Positions 37,520 through 49,783 of a DNA stretch of 64,000 nucleotides are shown here, piece after piece; the first letter of the stretch is position 1; each line of letters begins with the position of its first letter. The position numbers were made by a program, and so were the translations under genes. The stretch is from assembly GCA_000320545.1 (NCBI GenBank), contig ADNK01003482.1:1-64000 (forward strand), written 5' to 3'. Below the pieces are notes generated by a model. That model saw only the letters and a program-made list of their open reading frames with translations, was not told the origin of the DNA and did no database searches. Source of the stretch: Bigelowiella natans CCMP2755. Taxonomy: Eukaryota > Cercozoa > Chlorarachniophyceae.

Positions 37520-40500
37520 GAGCACCATTCTTGCTTCAAGGTTTGAAATCCAGGAGGCCTATGATGATACTGAGGAATGTGCACAGATGTAAAAGAAAGC
37601 TTCTGAATGATAATACTTTTTCTCCCCCCCCCCCCCCTCTAGAGGTATCAGAGAAAATTACGTCGTCTTCCTCCTTTGGTAGAAGCAAGCTGTTACTTGA
37701 CAGCAAGTCAATACCTGCAAAAGGTGTGCCAATAGTAGCATTAACAATAGCAATGCCATTAGAATATCTGCATTTTTCGGTTAATGTATATGTGTTACGT
37801 GTGGTGATGAACATATAATCTGCATGCGACATATGTGATCATCAATTCCTACAGCGCACACACACTCGCAGATGCATGCATGATTCAACGTATATTGACA
37901 CATTTCGTATAATGGTAGTATCAGGACAGAAGAAGACGACGAGGAGTAGAAGAAAAGGAATAGTGGCCAAGATGAGTAGGCAAGGGATCATGCCAATCAA
38001 TCCGATTAAGAAAGAGGCCGTTGTTAATACCCCTACCAGCAGCAATGACGTTACGAATAGCAACACCGACAACTGTAGCAAAATTACAGAGACGGGTGCT
38101 GAAGTAACATCGTCGTCATTATTAGATTCATCAATGCTAGCATCGGAGCAGATGAATGAGCAATATAATCCTATGCTTAATGTAAAAACGCACCATCAGC
38201 TACAGCTATTATCAATGGAACAAGACTCAATAGAGCAGGATGCAGTCTTGGATGGTAGTAACTATTGTAGTGAATTGCATGAGTATGTGCAGTGTGTATG
38301 GTGTGTGCACTATACAATTAATGATGCTAATATGTGTAAATGCTCTTTCCCCCTCCTGTACTCCTAAATATCATATCCTGATTTACTGATGATGGGAGAC
38401 GACGACAACGACGACACTGATTCCTGTGATCACACTATCATGATCAGGCATGGATACATTGTTTGGTGAGCTAGATCGTCTCCTCATTGAGGACGTCGAG
38501 GAAGAAGAGAATGAGGCTCATCATGCTTATGAATTGTTAGTAAAAAATGAGGAGGAAGAGGAGGAAGATCACATCGATGATAGTAACGAAAAGAGATACC
38601 TCCAGCAGCAGCAGCAGCATAATAGTAGTAGTCGTCGTCGTAGTTATAGTAGAAGTGGCAGCACAAGTTGTCCATCACCTCAAAAGCGAATACCTAAGAA
38701 TACGAAACAGCTTTCCGCTTTACACGATGTTAGTATCGGATCTCATCATGATGCTAAGACGAATAAGACAGCAAGCAAACAGATTAATAGTAGTAGTAGT
38801 AGTATTAGTAGAAGTAGTAGAAGTAATACACAGTCTTTGTCGGGAAGAAACCATATTCTTTATAGTGACTGTACAGATGACAGTAAAAGCAGCAATAACA
38901 GCAACGTTAAAAGCAACACTAGCAAGAACATTAGTAGTGGTGGTAGTATCCGAGAAAGAAATAAACTTGCTCAGAGTAGTGGGAATATCAGTAGCAGCAA
39001 TGGAAGTAACAATCGTTGTAAAGAAGATGCGGTTGATGATAGAGTGTTAGTGAGCGTCATCCCATCCTCCTCCTCGTCTTCATTACCTTCGATCTCGGAG
39101 GTGGCAGCAGCAGCAGCAGATGTACCAGGCTCAGTAGGAGTATCTCCTTCTGAAGGAAAAGAAGAAGGCGAAGAAGAGCCCATTAACACGACTTCCTCTC
39201 AAGTGTCTAGGCTTAGAAGGTTATATAGATATGAAACATAAATGAATGGTGTGTGAAAATAAGACGATTGCTATAGATCTACGAACATAATCTTGTTGTA
39301 TGTAACGTAACGATGATATATGACTCGATCAACCTCTCTTCTATTCCAAATGTTGTTACTTGTTATTATAAAGTCGGAATCATTTTGGGAGTGACGTCCT
39401 CCGATCTGCCGTCAAGATGGTCATCACTGCTCATCCCATTCCCCCCCCCCCCACAACGTGTTGCCAGCCCTATTTTCTCCCTCGTTGTCCTCTCCCAGGA
39501 TAGGGGGATAGCATGTCTTAAGTATATAAGATACTCTTTTTAAAACGACATTTCCGATGCAATGTGGTGGTGGTGGTGGTGGTGGTGATGTTCCACTTAC
39601 TCACACTTGCGTGCCGTTGTTCCGGGCTGATTTACAACGTGGTAATTGTGCAGATGCGAAAGGCTGAGCTTGAAATTCTACAGGATATGGGGTCAGCATC
39701 ATCTTATGCTACTTCTGTATTGCGTGCTTCTTTTGTGTTGTTCCTTTACTGCTAATAATTGGTAGCAATAACATGAGATTTACTCTTTTGAAGGAAGTAA
39801 CTTAAAGCAGTTTTGATGAGTCTTTTCTCATTTATTTTCTTCTATCTTTTCTTCCTTGTTACGGTTGGTCAGATTCGCAGGAGAAGACGTAGGACAGCAA
39901 AATACCGATTCGCGTTCTCGTTGCAAAGCAGTTTTGTTTATTTTGATACGACGAGAGGAATTTCACATTTGATTGCATTGTATTGGACACCATTTGTGTT
40001 TAGGTCATTATCGACGCTCTCATGATGACACATGGAGATATAGGAGAAGCAGCAGAGCTTCTTATGCAATCACTTAGGTGCTTCAGCCTTTACTCCCTTT
40101 TTTTCAAATTCATTACTCTTACTGGCGTTGTTCCAACGTCATGTTCATCAGCATTTGTGATTTATTATCATCATAATCTGATATTACCGAATATGCATCA
40201 GTTTTCTTGAGGAGACCGAAGGACAGTCACTTGACTATTCTTATCATGTGGTTTCGCCTGTAACATCGCCCACTGCACAGCAACAACCGATGTGGGAAAC
40301 AGAAGGACTCGACGATCTAGGTGATATAAAGTCTCCTCTTCCATCACAGAATCAGCAACAACAGGAAGGAGCTTTGGATACAACTTCCCCTCCATCCTGC
40401 CCATCTCCAGTGAAAGAAGGAACAACAAAAGCGACAACAACATTAATCAAAGTTTCCAGCAGTGTAGCAGCAGAAACAGTAGAACAGAGATTGTCGGCAC

Positions 40501-40931
40501 CTTCACCATGTTCTCCGTCACAGAAAGAAAAGAAGGGGGAGGAGGAGGAGGAGGAGGAGGAGGAGGAGGAGGAGGAGAGGTGCTTTGTCGCAACATCGGG
40601 AGAATTGAATACTACACGCGAGGAAGGCAAAAGTGGGGAATCTGTGAGTCCAGATCATGATAATCTAGATAGGAAAATTGAAGACACGAAAGCTGGTTTC
40701 AAGGGCAATAGTATTATGAATGCAGTGTTCAGAACACTTCCAGACCCCAGCGGGAAATATACAAGCTGCATCTATGATCGCAATGCCGTCAATTCTGACG
40801 AAAGTAACGATAAACATTCGCTTGATTCTCTCAAGAAAAGGAAGGACCAGGAGAAAGACCAGGGAAAAGTCCGTCGCGCACTAACAATTCTTACCCATAG
40901 CACCAAAAAAGAACCATCAATCGTTTCTTAA
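34967..40931 (+). CDS. Large Ser/Asn-rich protein with UBA domain, microsatellite-encoded
   Basis: Phase-consistent exon chain: 34967-35107, 35177-35247, 35438-35647, 35824-36112, 36233-36452, 36677-37426, 37643-37723, 37925-38293, 38448-39202, 39654-39691, 39873-39888, 40004-40077, 40202-40931; 1247 aa. The only recognisable domain is a UBA (LEILQDMGFAGEDVIIDALM, then HGDIGEAAELLMQSL), restored across three junctions including a 16-nt exon. The rest is largely disordered: Ser runs (AGT/AGC repeats), Gln, Asn and Glu runs from in-frame trinucleotide repeats. Less repetitive parts include FKFIARGSASSKTLSKGQLTRL near the N-terminus, DIEAFVQFMREFLSDC and LKEAFIQLAITQFHKSILEG. I do not recognise a family. 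Donors at 35107, 38293 and 39202 are the weakest choices, and the gene could in reality be two. Confidence 0.6.
37483..37516. repeat. (CA)n microsatellite in intron
   Basis: CA run of about 34 nt within the intron between exons 36677-37426 and 37643-37723; the next acceptor follows a 14-C homopolymer at 37625-37638. Confidence 0.95.
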
Positions 40932-41213
40932 ATGAAACCAATGCATATACACACTTTCACATATCCACTAACATTTGTAGAAAATTGGTGAGATGAGTAA
41001 TCAAGATCAATATATCACGATAAAAATGTACGGCAGAGAAAGAAAAGGGCAGGGTCATCATCATCTTGGATACGATGGGGGCTAAGGTATAATCTTAGGA
41101 ACATCTTGACTATATGGATAACAAACATGATATTTGTGAAAAATCCAATTGTTGGGGGAAATACATTTACATAAATTATTTCTCTATTTTCTATGTGCGT
41201 GTGTGTGTGTAGA

Positions 41214-41252
<39 letters not shown>

Positions 41253-42657
41253 AAAGTATGATAAATTGTATATGTTTGTGTGGTGATACCTACCAGTGCG
41301 ACTGCTGCTGTGTCCATAGCTGCATCAGTGGCTTTTGCATTCGCAAGGTGAGCATGATATTTTTTCGCTTTTCTTCACAAACAATCACGTGTTTATGGGT
41401 TGTGGTGGTGGTGGATGATGCAGTACTGATGCTGACGATGTGATTGATTTTTATCAATAAGTGCTAATATTATAAAATCACATGTAAGATGTATTGCATG
41501 CAAGTGGTGCTAAGTAATTTATCTGACCAAATATGGATTTCCTGTTCCTCTGATATTTCTTAAGGGGAAGGCCACAAAGCGGGGGTACTGCGTATGATCA
41601 ACATCATTCAAAAATATGTTCGGAATTGATACTTAATGCTCTATTTGATGAACGGAGACACTAATTTTTACGGAATTTTCTTTTTGGGTACAGGCAAGCG
41701 ATAGCGTTCTTGGTTTAGGCCTCGATGATACGACGCTCACTTCAGTAAACGTCATTGTCATTTTGTGCATCAAAATCTCCTGCAAAATGTTGCTGCGCAT
41801 CACGCTAGCACGGCTCAAACTTTGCTCACTAGCTCAGGCACTTAACCGGTTCCGAAAATTTAACAGATACTATATACAACGCATTCAAGATGTGGTGTAC
41901 GTGGTGGCTTGCATGGTGGTGCTGGTGCGCAGCGTGTACACTGATCTCCGACTACATGCACTGCCAATGTCGCTGTGGGTGTATGAGTTGCTCAGCATTG
42001 ATGCTATGATGACGCACTGCATAGCTGCGCTTCACCAAACAATTTCGCGAGCCGCCCGCATAATATCCGCACCAGCAAGGCCACATGCATGCGATGAGCG
42101 CCTGACGACGCTAGCTAGGACGTGCACGCATTTGATCAAGCTATTAGGTAGTGTGCCAGAACACATTTCCCCCCGCAAGCCTGACACGTACAAGCGTGGC
42201 TAGATTTGGGGTGATGTACATGTGTACTTGGGATGCATGTAAGGCCGGTGCGATGCGCTACCATCGCACTTATTAGTCGAACGGAAGCTGGCACACATGA
42301 CGTTTAAAAAAAAAAACAGAGAGGATAGAAGAGCAAGTTGGCTATTGGTCATTCAAATAAGTTTATGCACAATGTATAAGCGCCATTAGTCTTCAATACC
42401 TTATAGGTATAAGGCTTGGACCACTCAACGTCATTTTGGCTAAGATGCCACCCCAGAGACTTGAGAACTTCTCAATATTCCGACTCCTACTTCCTCAAAA
42501 ATGCAGGATGCACTTTGGATCCATTCAACCTCTAACAAATAAATTCCAACGAAACTCAAAAACGGAACTGAATATATCGCAAATAATTTTTGTCACCCTC
42601 TCCTGGTGGGAATACGACAAAGAAGTTTCCTCTGGACGGTGGACTGGCCTAATAAAT
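40932..42657. other. Intergenic spacer
   Basis: No supported gene. (GA)n at about 41217-41250. From 41770 to 42290 a palindrome-rich island gives a 146-codon open frame on the plus strand without family features. The 3' limit of the upstream minus-strand gene is at 42658. Confidence 0.55.
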
Positions 42658-43976
42658 TCACTTTTCTAAAAGGACCGATATTATTACTCGTAATCTTAGA
42701 AGTACCCTTGTGTATCGCCAAAAAACTGCCTTCAAATGCTTTGCACAGTATTCAGTTGCTGTTTTTATTTCAAAGTTACAATCGGAAAGTGAACCTCTTT
42801 TTCACAACGTTACAACAACTCTAACACCTGATTCTAAAGCTCTCAAATCTTCAGCTTTAGATAGATCAAGTTCGAGAAAGCCATGCACATACCTAAGGTT
42901 TTATGTTCAAGATCTACCAGAGCAATTCGCATGGAATTTTGCTTACATTAGCCCAGATGACGAAACACTATCGGTGAGTTTAGCGTCAGAGTTTACAGCA
43001 TCAATGTCCAATTTTGCGAAGAGTTTATCCAATGGTTTCCTTGTAGTTGTCTTGGATACGGTAGTATTGAGTTTGCGATTGTTTTCCTTCTCGTGTGCTA
43101 CAGGTGATACCGGAAACGACGGAAGTGGTCTCGTCAAAATTTCATTTAAAGATTCTGTCTCAGAAATATTACATTTCTGCATTAAGGGAATCTCAGGTGG
43201 GGATTCTGTCGGTGGTGTATTCGGCACTGCAGGTGGTCTAGAAGTTTTCACTTCGTTCGTTGCTCCGTTGAACTCTAATGACTCCTCCCAAATATCATTC
43301 ACGCTATAAAATGACTCTTCTTGTTGTAGCGACTCATCAATGTTTTGCTTTATAGTGCTTAGAGCCCTCTTCTCATCTGAGAAAATAAGGACAATCCTGA
43401 GTGCGATGTGTAAAGATGGAAGGTAAGGGCTACCTGGTGATAAGCAAACAGCTTGCATGATTGGCTTTTCGAATTCTATCTCGAACTTTGAAAGTGCCTT
43501 ATGGGTGAAGGTATTGATTCAGAATCCAACCCAAACCTTCCGTCCCACTTTCCCATTCCCACCCTCTCCCCTTCGTGCACCCCCGCAGTAAAATTACCAA
43601 TTTAAGAATAATATGATCACTATGGCCACTTTTTGTCGTAAGAAGAATTCGTTTCGAACCTTCTCCCACGCATGGAGCTGTCCCAACTGGTTTTCATCTG
43701 CTTGTCTTACTTTCCTATCTCTTTTCCGAAAATGCGGAACCGGAGTTGGTAGCTCTCCTTCAAAAGGATTTTCTATCTTGGGGATACTTAATGAATGCGG
43801 TCGGTCCGGAGAAACCCGAGTGTGTCGAGGGTCGCTCTGCAATACATCCTCCTCCCCATCCTCCTCCTCCATTGTCTTTGTTGGGCTATGAAATGAGAAA
43901 GAACGAAACCTCTTCGCGCTTTTTGGGTTCGATGTAGTTAAAGTAGTGCCGGGATTCGCACCGGTACTGCCAAGTT

Positions 43977-44029
<53 letters not shown>

Positions 44030-44259
44030 ACTGATGCATCTAGGAGAAAATTTGTTCCACCCGAAATGATAAATGTACTTTGGTTCATCTTGAGCGACAT
44101 ATGCGAAATCCAATTGCCACTGATATTTGCCACATGAAAGCACAAGGGCAATGGTTTCAACCGATGAATCGTCAATGAATTTTGTGGGGTATTGCAACGA
44201 CAACATGAATCTGAATTTTTGAAAGAAAATCCAGTCATTTTTTGACACATTTCTCCCAT
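42658..44259 (-). CDS. Uncharacterised protein, minus strand
   Basis: Exons (-): 43630-44259 (first exon, border uncertain), 42947-43497, 42828-42892, 42658-42758; phases agree. The first exon, if intronless, translates a (GA)n repeat into Leu-Ser repeats, so it may contain an unrecognised intron near 43981-44100. The middle part is Pro/Ser/Glu-rich (ENPFEGELPTPVPHF, ADENQLGQLHAWEKVRNEF). The next exon has FEIEFEKPIMQAVCLSPGSP and a disordered stretch. The C-terminus is helical and basic (YVHGFLELDLSKAEDLRALE, then EYCAKHLKAVFWRYTRVLLR). I do not recognise the family. The 5' end is only about 195 bp from the ABHD11-like gene, transcribed away from it. Confidence 0.5.
43981..44029. repeat. (GA)n microsatellite
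   Basis: Perfect GA run of about 48 nt. In minus sense it is a CT tract followed by AAG, a good splice acceptor. Confidence 0.97.
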
Positions 44260-44453
44260 TATAACATCAAAGCCAAAGCCATCCCTCCCCGAGGTTATTC
44301 GTACTCGATAGAACTCAAAGCCTCACCCCTCAAGAGGATTCACTCGTCCTTGACGAAGCTAGGGGCCTTTGAACAAATAGAAAAATAAAGGTTCTCTTCT
44401 CAAAATTTATTGTCATGAACCAAATTGTTTTCAGCGTGGAAATGTCTTCTTAG

Positions 44454-46109
44454 ATGAGTGCAATGGTGCGCCGTAAGGGCAAAGGACTTGTCCGGATGGC
44501 TGTCGATCACATAGTCGGAAAGCATCACCCTAATAGAGGGGGAAAACACCAACATCATGAAATAATTCTCTTACATGGACTTCTCTCATCTCGGCGAGGG
44601 TGGGGTCGCTTCGGCTCAAGGCTTCTCCAGGCCCTTGAAACACAAGCGCGTAGTAATACAAAGACTCTAGTCTAGGAGCTACCCAACATATATAACCCTT
44701 CACTGCTGATTATGTTGTCTTTTAAATTTTAGGTAAGAGCTCGTCATTCTCGTCAGCTTGTGGAGCTGTTGCTACTACTCACTCCTTTCGCATTCATGCC
44801 CTTGACTGCCGAAATCATGGCGATTCAATTCACACAGATCACCACTCTTTAGAGGTTGGTTACTCAATTGCATCTTTTTGGGAAATCATATTCTTATCTG
44901 AACCGGTTTAAGCTGCTTAGCATTCATGGTTGCTATGGGTTACTTCAGGCGATCTCCGATGATCTTTCACTTTACATGGAGGAAAATGAGATTTCATCAC
45001 CGATTCTGATGGGGCACAGCATGGGAGGGAAGGCTGCATTGCTACACGCTATGCGTCATGGCCACAGTAATGGAAAACGATCCCAGGCTAGATTGAACAA
45101 CAGTGTCCGCTGCGTTGTAGCCCTCGATGCTGCTCCCTGCGCTTATAAGACCAACCATCAGTATGTCTTCGACGCCATGCGAGGCTTAGGTAGCTTCATC
45201 GTTTCTCTAGATTGTAGAGATGTTATTAAAAACACTCAAGATTCATTCAAATCTCATCGTTTACTCTATTCTCCGACATGATTTTCATTAGATTTGAAAA
45301 CCATTTCTCGTCGCATGGATGCCGACCAGCAATTGAAGGAAACGATTGTTCATTCTGGAGAGAGGGCATTCATTTTGTCAAATTTAGTGATTGACGCACA
45401 AAGCAAATCTGGTGAGGGAAAGGGAAGATGTAAGAGGGGGAGGGGGGGGGGGGAGGAGGTAAAAAATGAAAGGGAGAATTATGGAATCTACTTCGTTTCC
45501 GATTTTATTATGTCGTTTTTGGATGTCCGGTCATAGTAAGAAGCGTTATCTTCCATTAGGCAAGTGGACACCAAATCTTGAGGTTCTTTCACGCGATGAG
45601 AAGTATGTACATGACTGGCCGGAAGAAGTTCCACAGCGACAGTTTACAGGACCCGCCCTCTTCGTTGGAGGAAATCTAAGCACTAGACTGACGACTCCAA
45701 GGTGCAGTTATTTTCGACCCTAGCTTGCGCGTGCATAATGTGTTGCAAATACCCTTAAATAATATAATTCTGATAATTCCGTCATCATCATCGTAACATC
45801 ATTATCATCTTCTTCAGTCACCTTGACGCAGTGTCCCATAAGTTTCCCCGGGGCGTAGTCGTAATGGTGCCAGCCGGCCATTTCGTGCATCACGCTGCGG
45901 CAATGGATACAGTGGAGCACATTGCTGATTTTCTCTCCGTTGAGTTGAAGCTTCCTGGCGCCATCGACCCTCAAGATTCGCCTAAAACATTTAAGAAAAT
46001 AGCAACAGGGGCAACTATTAGAGCGTTATGCTTAGAGGAATCGGATGAAGTTCAAGGAGGAATCATGACTACTGAAGCAGATGAAGGACGTCGCCATCAC
46101 CTCGTATAG
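44454..46109 (+). CDS. ABHD11/YbfF-like alpha/beta hydrolase
   Basis: Exons: 44454-44649, 44733-44854, 44949-45189, 45292-45411, 45560-45701, 45818-46109; 370 aa with consistent phases. ABHD11-type serine hydrolase: IILLHGLLSSRRGWGRF, then RIHALDCRNHGDSIHTDHHS, nucleophile elbow ILMGHSMGGKAALLHAM, VVALDAAPC, acid-region ALFVGGNLS, and catalytic His in VPAGHFVHHAAA. Animal ABHD11 is mitochondrial. Here the first exon is basic (VRRKGKGLVRMAVDHIVGKH), so an organelle presequence is possible but unproven. The donor at 44649 was chosen because it restores frame. A short unrelated tail follows the fold. Confidence 0.86.
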
Positions 46110-47749
46110 ATAGTGACTGTGACATGTACATTTTGTTCCCTTAATCTACAATCCATACATCATTTGTAGTAGTGGTAGTAGTGGTACTCAATATTGCTTT
46201 GTCGAAGAGTACACATTTCCCTGTTTCTATGCTATGAAGATTGTAAGTGCATGTTATTACTAATTTGTGCCCATATTTCATTTTCTACCTACAGTCAATA
46301 GTTTGAAATTACGGAAGTACATAGATTACGATGCGAATCATATGCGCAAACAAATTTGGACAACCCTCACAGTTGCGCAATTGAATTTGTACATTTATCG
46401 GTTCTTACATCACGTCCACTAATTTTTGTAGTAGATCATGCCTTGCATCTCGAACAATGTCTTTTCTAATTCATTTTCACAATGCATTTTTCATCGACAA
46501 AATTCATGATGTGTCTAGACGTGCTGTTCTAGTGTTGAGGGAAACGCGCATGCGGCGGGATGCATGCATGATCATTCAGAGTGCTTGCACGTTCGTGCAG
46601 CGCGTGTATACGACACGTGTCGTCACACACTGCACGCTTGATGTCACAGAATTGCACACCAGCATCCGGTCCCATCTTTATTTGTGCGGACGCGCGCACA
46701 GCAGCAGTGTGTGGCGCACACACATCGAGACACAGATGCAACGTTGACGCGCTCATGTACTCACGATGACATGTCTGGATGTGCGTGAAGCTCTGGAGCT
46801 TTTTGGCGAGTTGACACGTCGCCTGCAGCCTGCAGTCTAGTAGTCTAGCAGTGGCCATGTCGTGCTGCACGTGTCTATCCCATCCATGCATGCCAGCATG
46901 CTTGTTGCTTTGCTGGTGTGGGCACAACTAGACAATGCTACAGAACACTGGAATGGCACACAAGCATGTGTGATGTCACGTGTCCATGATGAGCACTGGA
47001 GCATTCTTTGCCACCACAACACTTCGTGTGCACTTCGTGAAATCAAATCCGCTAGTCCGTCATGGCATCATTGTCATCGCCCATGGTGACCGTCGAAGTG
47101 TCAAAAGTGAGTTCGTGGCTTCACTCACTCAACTAGTCAAGCACATCCGATCCAGACGCGTTCAGCTAGACGTGTGCCCTGATGCCTGCTGGCTGTTCAG
47201 TTGGCGACCATGTTGATGATCAATTGCCCCACAACTTCATCCTTCATTTGTGTGATGCAAAAACGATCACCGTGGCTCGAACATGCAATGGACCAACTTT
47301 TTGTGAATCACAACGTCCAATTGGAACACTTTCTGCGTTGTCAGCGAACTCGTTTCACTGGGTTCTCTGCACACGCTGCACCGCCAGCTGCATCAATGCG
47401 CCAAGAACACTCAGTGGATCTGTTCAACATCCGTTTCAGTCCTCCAGTTGTCATCCGCCCTGATTGTTCTTGGAGGCGCACGTTGGAAATTGCTGGCCGA
47501 AATCACTTTTCGGAACTTGAGTGGGACGTGGAGTTTGCGTGCCAGGATGCTGCCGGCGAGGCAGGTTCTCCTTGCTGCAGCTAAATTTCCAACTCACAAC
47601 AGAACGCGTGGGAAGTGGTTTTCATGAGGGTGGTGTCTTTTCTGATGATGGATTGTGATCGCTTGCTCCCAATCAATCTTGTCAGTCCCTGCCCTGTGGC
47701 CTAGGTTAGTCTTTTAGAGTGCCGAAATTTTATTTTGTTGTTGTTTGAA

Positions 47750-47782
<33 letters not shown>

Positions 47783-47904
47783 AGGTATAATTACCTAAAA
47801 AAAGGTCGCTAGAAAGACTGATAGATACACAGGTATTTATCTATGCTAGAAACCCACAGTCCAAGCGCTACATCTACATCCATCTGGAGTCATCATTGTC
47901 CAAG
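46110..47904. other. Intergenic spacer
   Basis: No supported gene. 46500-47620 is one of the largest palindrome-rich, microsatellite-free islands; open frames of 90-130 codons occur on both strands, but none has family features or consistent splicing. A (CAT)n run lies at about 47752-47781. Confidence 0.55.
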
Positions 47905-48852
47905 ATGGACGGGGATCAGAAGACGAAGAACAAGAAAACCATTATCCCAGATATCACGTTCGTTGCCAACAGTGCAAACATCCAAAAGTATGTTCCTGCG
48001 TTCCTTGAACAAGGTGCCACTACGGAGTCCGCTGTCAACGTTCTAGAGAAGGGCAAGGCAAAATGGGATGTGTTTTGTCAAAAGCTCGGATTGAAGCCTG
48101 GCCATGCTGCAAGATTAAGGCGAGCGTTATTGACGGTGATGGAAGCAGTTAAAAAGGAGAAGGAAAGGATCGAGGCAGCTAAGGCTCCCATCGGTTATGG
48201 CATTCTAGCGTCGGTGGGTTACTTCGGAAAATCTTTCGGATCCTGTGGCACCGCCTTGAAGATTGCATCTAAAAAGAAGTCAATCGAACTCGTTTTCCAT
48301 CCTGGCTATAGGCCTGTCAGTGGAGCTTTTCGCATCAATAATCTTTCAGGTAATATTGCACTCTTTTCTGATATGAAAAATGAGACTAAGTCCTGCTTAT
48401 GTACGATACAGGGCATACCCATAACAGATCGATGGGTTTTGTTCCTGCACCAGACTGCTACCACGTCTTCGATATTAAGATAAATAAATCAGGTCGTTGA
48501 GTGCTACGATAAATTTGCTCTTCGATGTGTGTTAATAGTTGATACCCGATTCTATCGCTAAGGAGAGAACGAGGTGAAGATCTGCGACGAGAAAAGCAAA
48601 CGGACGTTTGTCCATAAGTTTAAATGCCAAGTGAGTGGCATCAATTTCCTGCCTTATCATCTTTCTTCCATCGTCATCATGATGTATGATCATCATGGTG
48701 ATGTTCGCTATCTTATGTGTGACGACTTCATTCATATCTTGCACAAGCGAGTATTCCAACCTTTCTCCGCGACAGCCATATCTTTGGAAACATCCACCAT
48801 GTTCTGTGCTATTACTTTTGCATCTGAGCATAGAGTGATGCATAAAACAAAT

Positions 48853-48889
<37 letters not shown>

Positions 48890-49087
48890 CAGGATCTGTA
48901 TGACCCGACCAAACCTCCAGTTGTAAGCTGGGGCCATGAGTTCAACGACGGTAAACCTCTGGAGCTCGGAAAGGAAAGCATGAAATCAAAGTATGGTTTA
49001 CACAAGATAAAACTATCAAAAATTGATAAGATTCAAAAGAAGGAAAAGATCGAGGCAGCTGAGGCTCCCATCGGTTCAGCTACATGA
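47905..49087 (+). CDS. SAM-like domain protein, function unknown
   Basis: Exons: 47905-48349, 48412-48492, 48563-48630, 48893-49087; 262 aa, phases consistent. Residues about 20-75 look like a SAM domain: IQKYVPAFLEQGATTESAVN, a short loop, then LGLKPGHAARLRRALL. After a hydrophobic stretch (GILASVGYFGKSFG) comes a probable beta-rich domain (SIELVFHPGYRPVSGAFRI, FVPAPDCYHVFDIKI). The last acceptor directly follows a (CA)n run at 48853-48888. A 41-nt segment encoding a KKEKxxIEAAxAPIG-type motif is repeated at 48157-48197 and 49038-49078. Family not recognised beyond the SAM-like fold. Confidence 0.58.
48853..48888. repeat. (CA)n microsatellite abutting an acceptor
   Basis: CA run ending four bases before the acceptor CAG at 48890-48892. 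Confidence 0.95.
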
Positions 49088-49783
49088 AACCAGCCTAGCA
49101 GTGCATGTCGTTAATTTTTAGACACATTGTGAATGTTGATCCTTGGAAATTGTTCTTTGTGACATCACACTAGATGAAATGCATGATGCACATGTCTAGA
49201 TGTTACAACACACGTACATGACCATGCTAGTATGTCTATATGTGCATGTACATGTGATGTGCACCAACACACACTAGCACACACACCTGTCTAGCTGTTT
49301 AGCTGTTGGGCTCGTCGCGTCCAATCATGAAAGATATCTATGCTCGGGTCACTTGTCCAGAATCTAGACAAATGCTAGAATGTTGTTGCTGACACCAGGC
49401 TCTAGAGGCTGCCATGCTAGTATGGCTACGCGTGCGCACAAAAGTGCGCATGTACATGTGCGTGCTAGTGTGTCTAGATGTGGCCATCACAAAGTCTGCT
49501 CCACACATCACTGCTGCTGTTGCTGAGTGCGTTGTTAAATTAGCTGGCATTTCTGACACCAAAAAGTCACGTTGCTACAGCATGTGTTTGAGATTTCACG
49601 ACTACGGATAGAACTGCTGTGCAGCGCTAGCAGCTAGCATGCATTGTCACATGGAACGCGGATGCAATGCTGGAACAGGCTGCATGGAATCGAATTACGT
49701 TCATTAATTTTGCAAAACATTATGGCAACGACCGATAGGGAACTACGATACCAATATTTGCATTAGAATTGGTAATGTGTTAC
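49088..49783. other. Intergenic spacer
   Basis: No supported gene; palindrome- and TGCA-rich (CATGTACATGTG, TGCTAGTATG). Confidence 0.55.

Noticed and set aside
41763-42203. 146-codon open frame in a spacer
   Set aside because: Lies in a palindrome-rich island where both strands are open by composition; no domain, no splicing pattern.
42710-43309. 200-codon open frame on the plus strand
   Set aside because: Ser/Phe/Val-rich antisense shadow of phase-joined minus-strand exons that have more natural composition.
43940-43975. GTGCGAATCCCGGCAC resembling a T arm (minus strand)
   Set aside because: Stem pairing fails, no cloverleaf, and it lies in a candidate coding frame.
46529-46927. 132-codon minus-strand open frame
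   Set aside because: Cys/His/Ala-rich product of a compositional island; overlapping frames on both strands are equally open.
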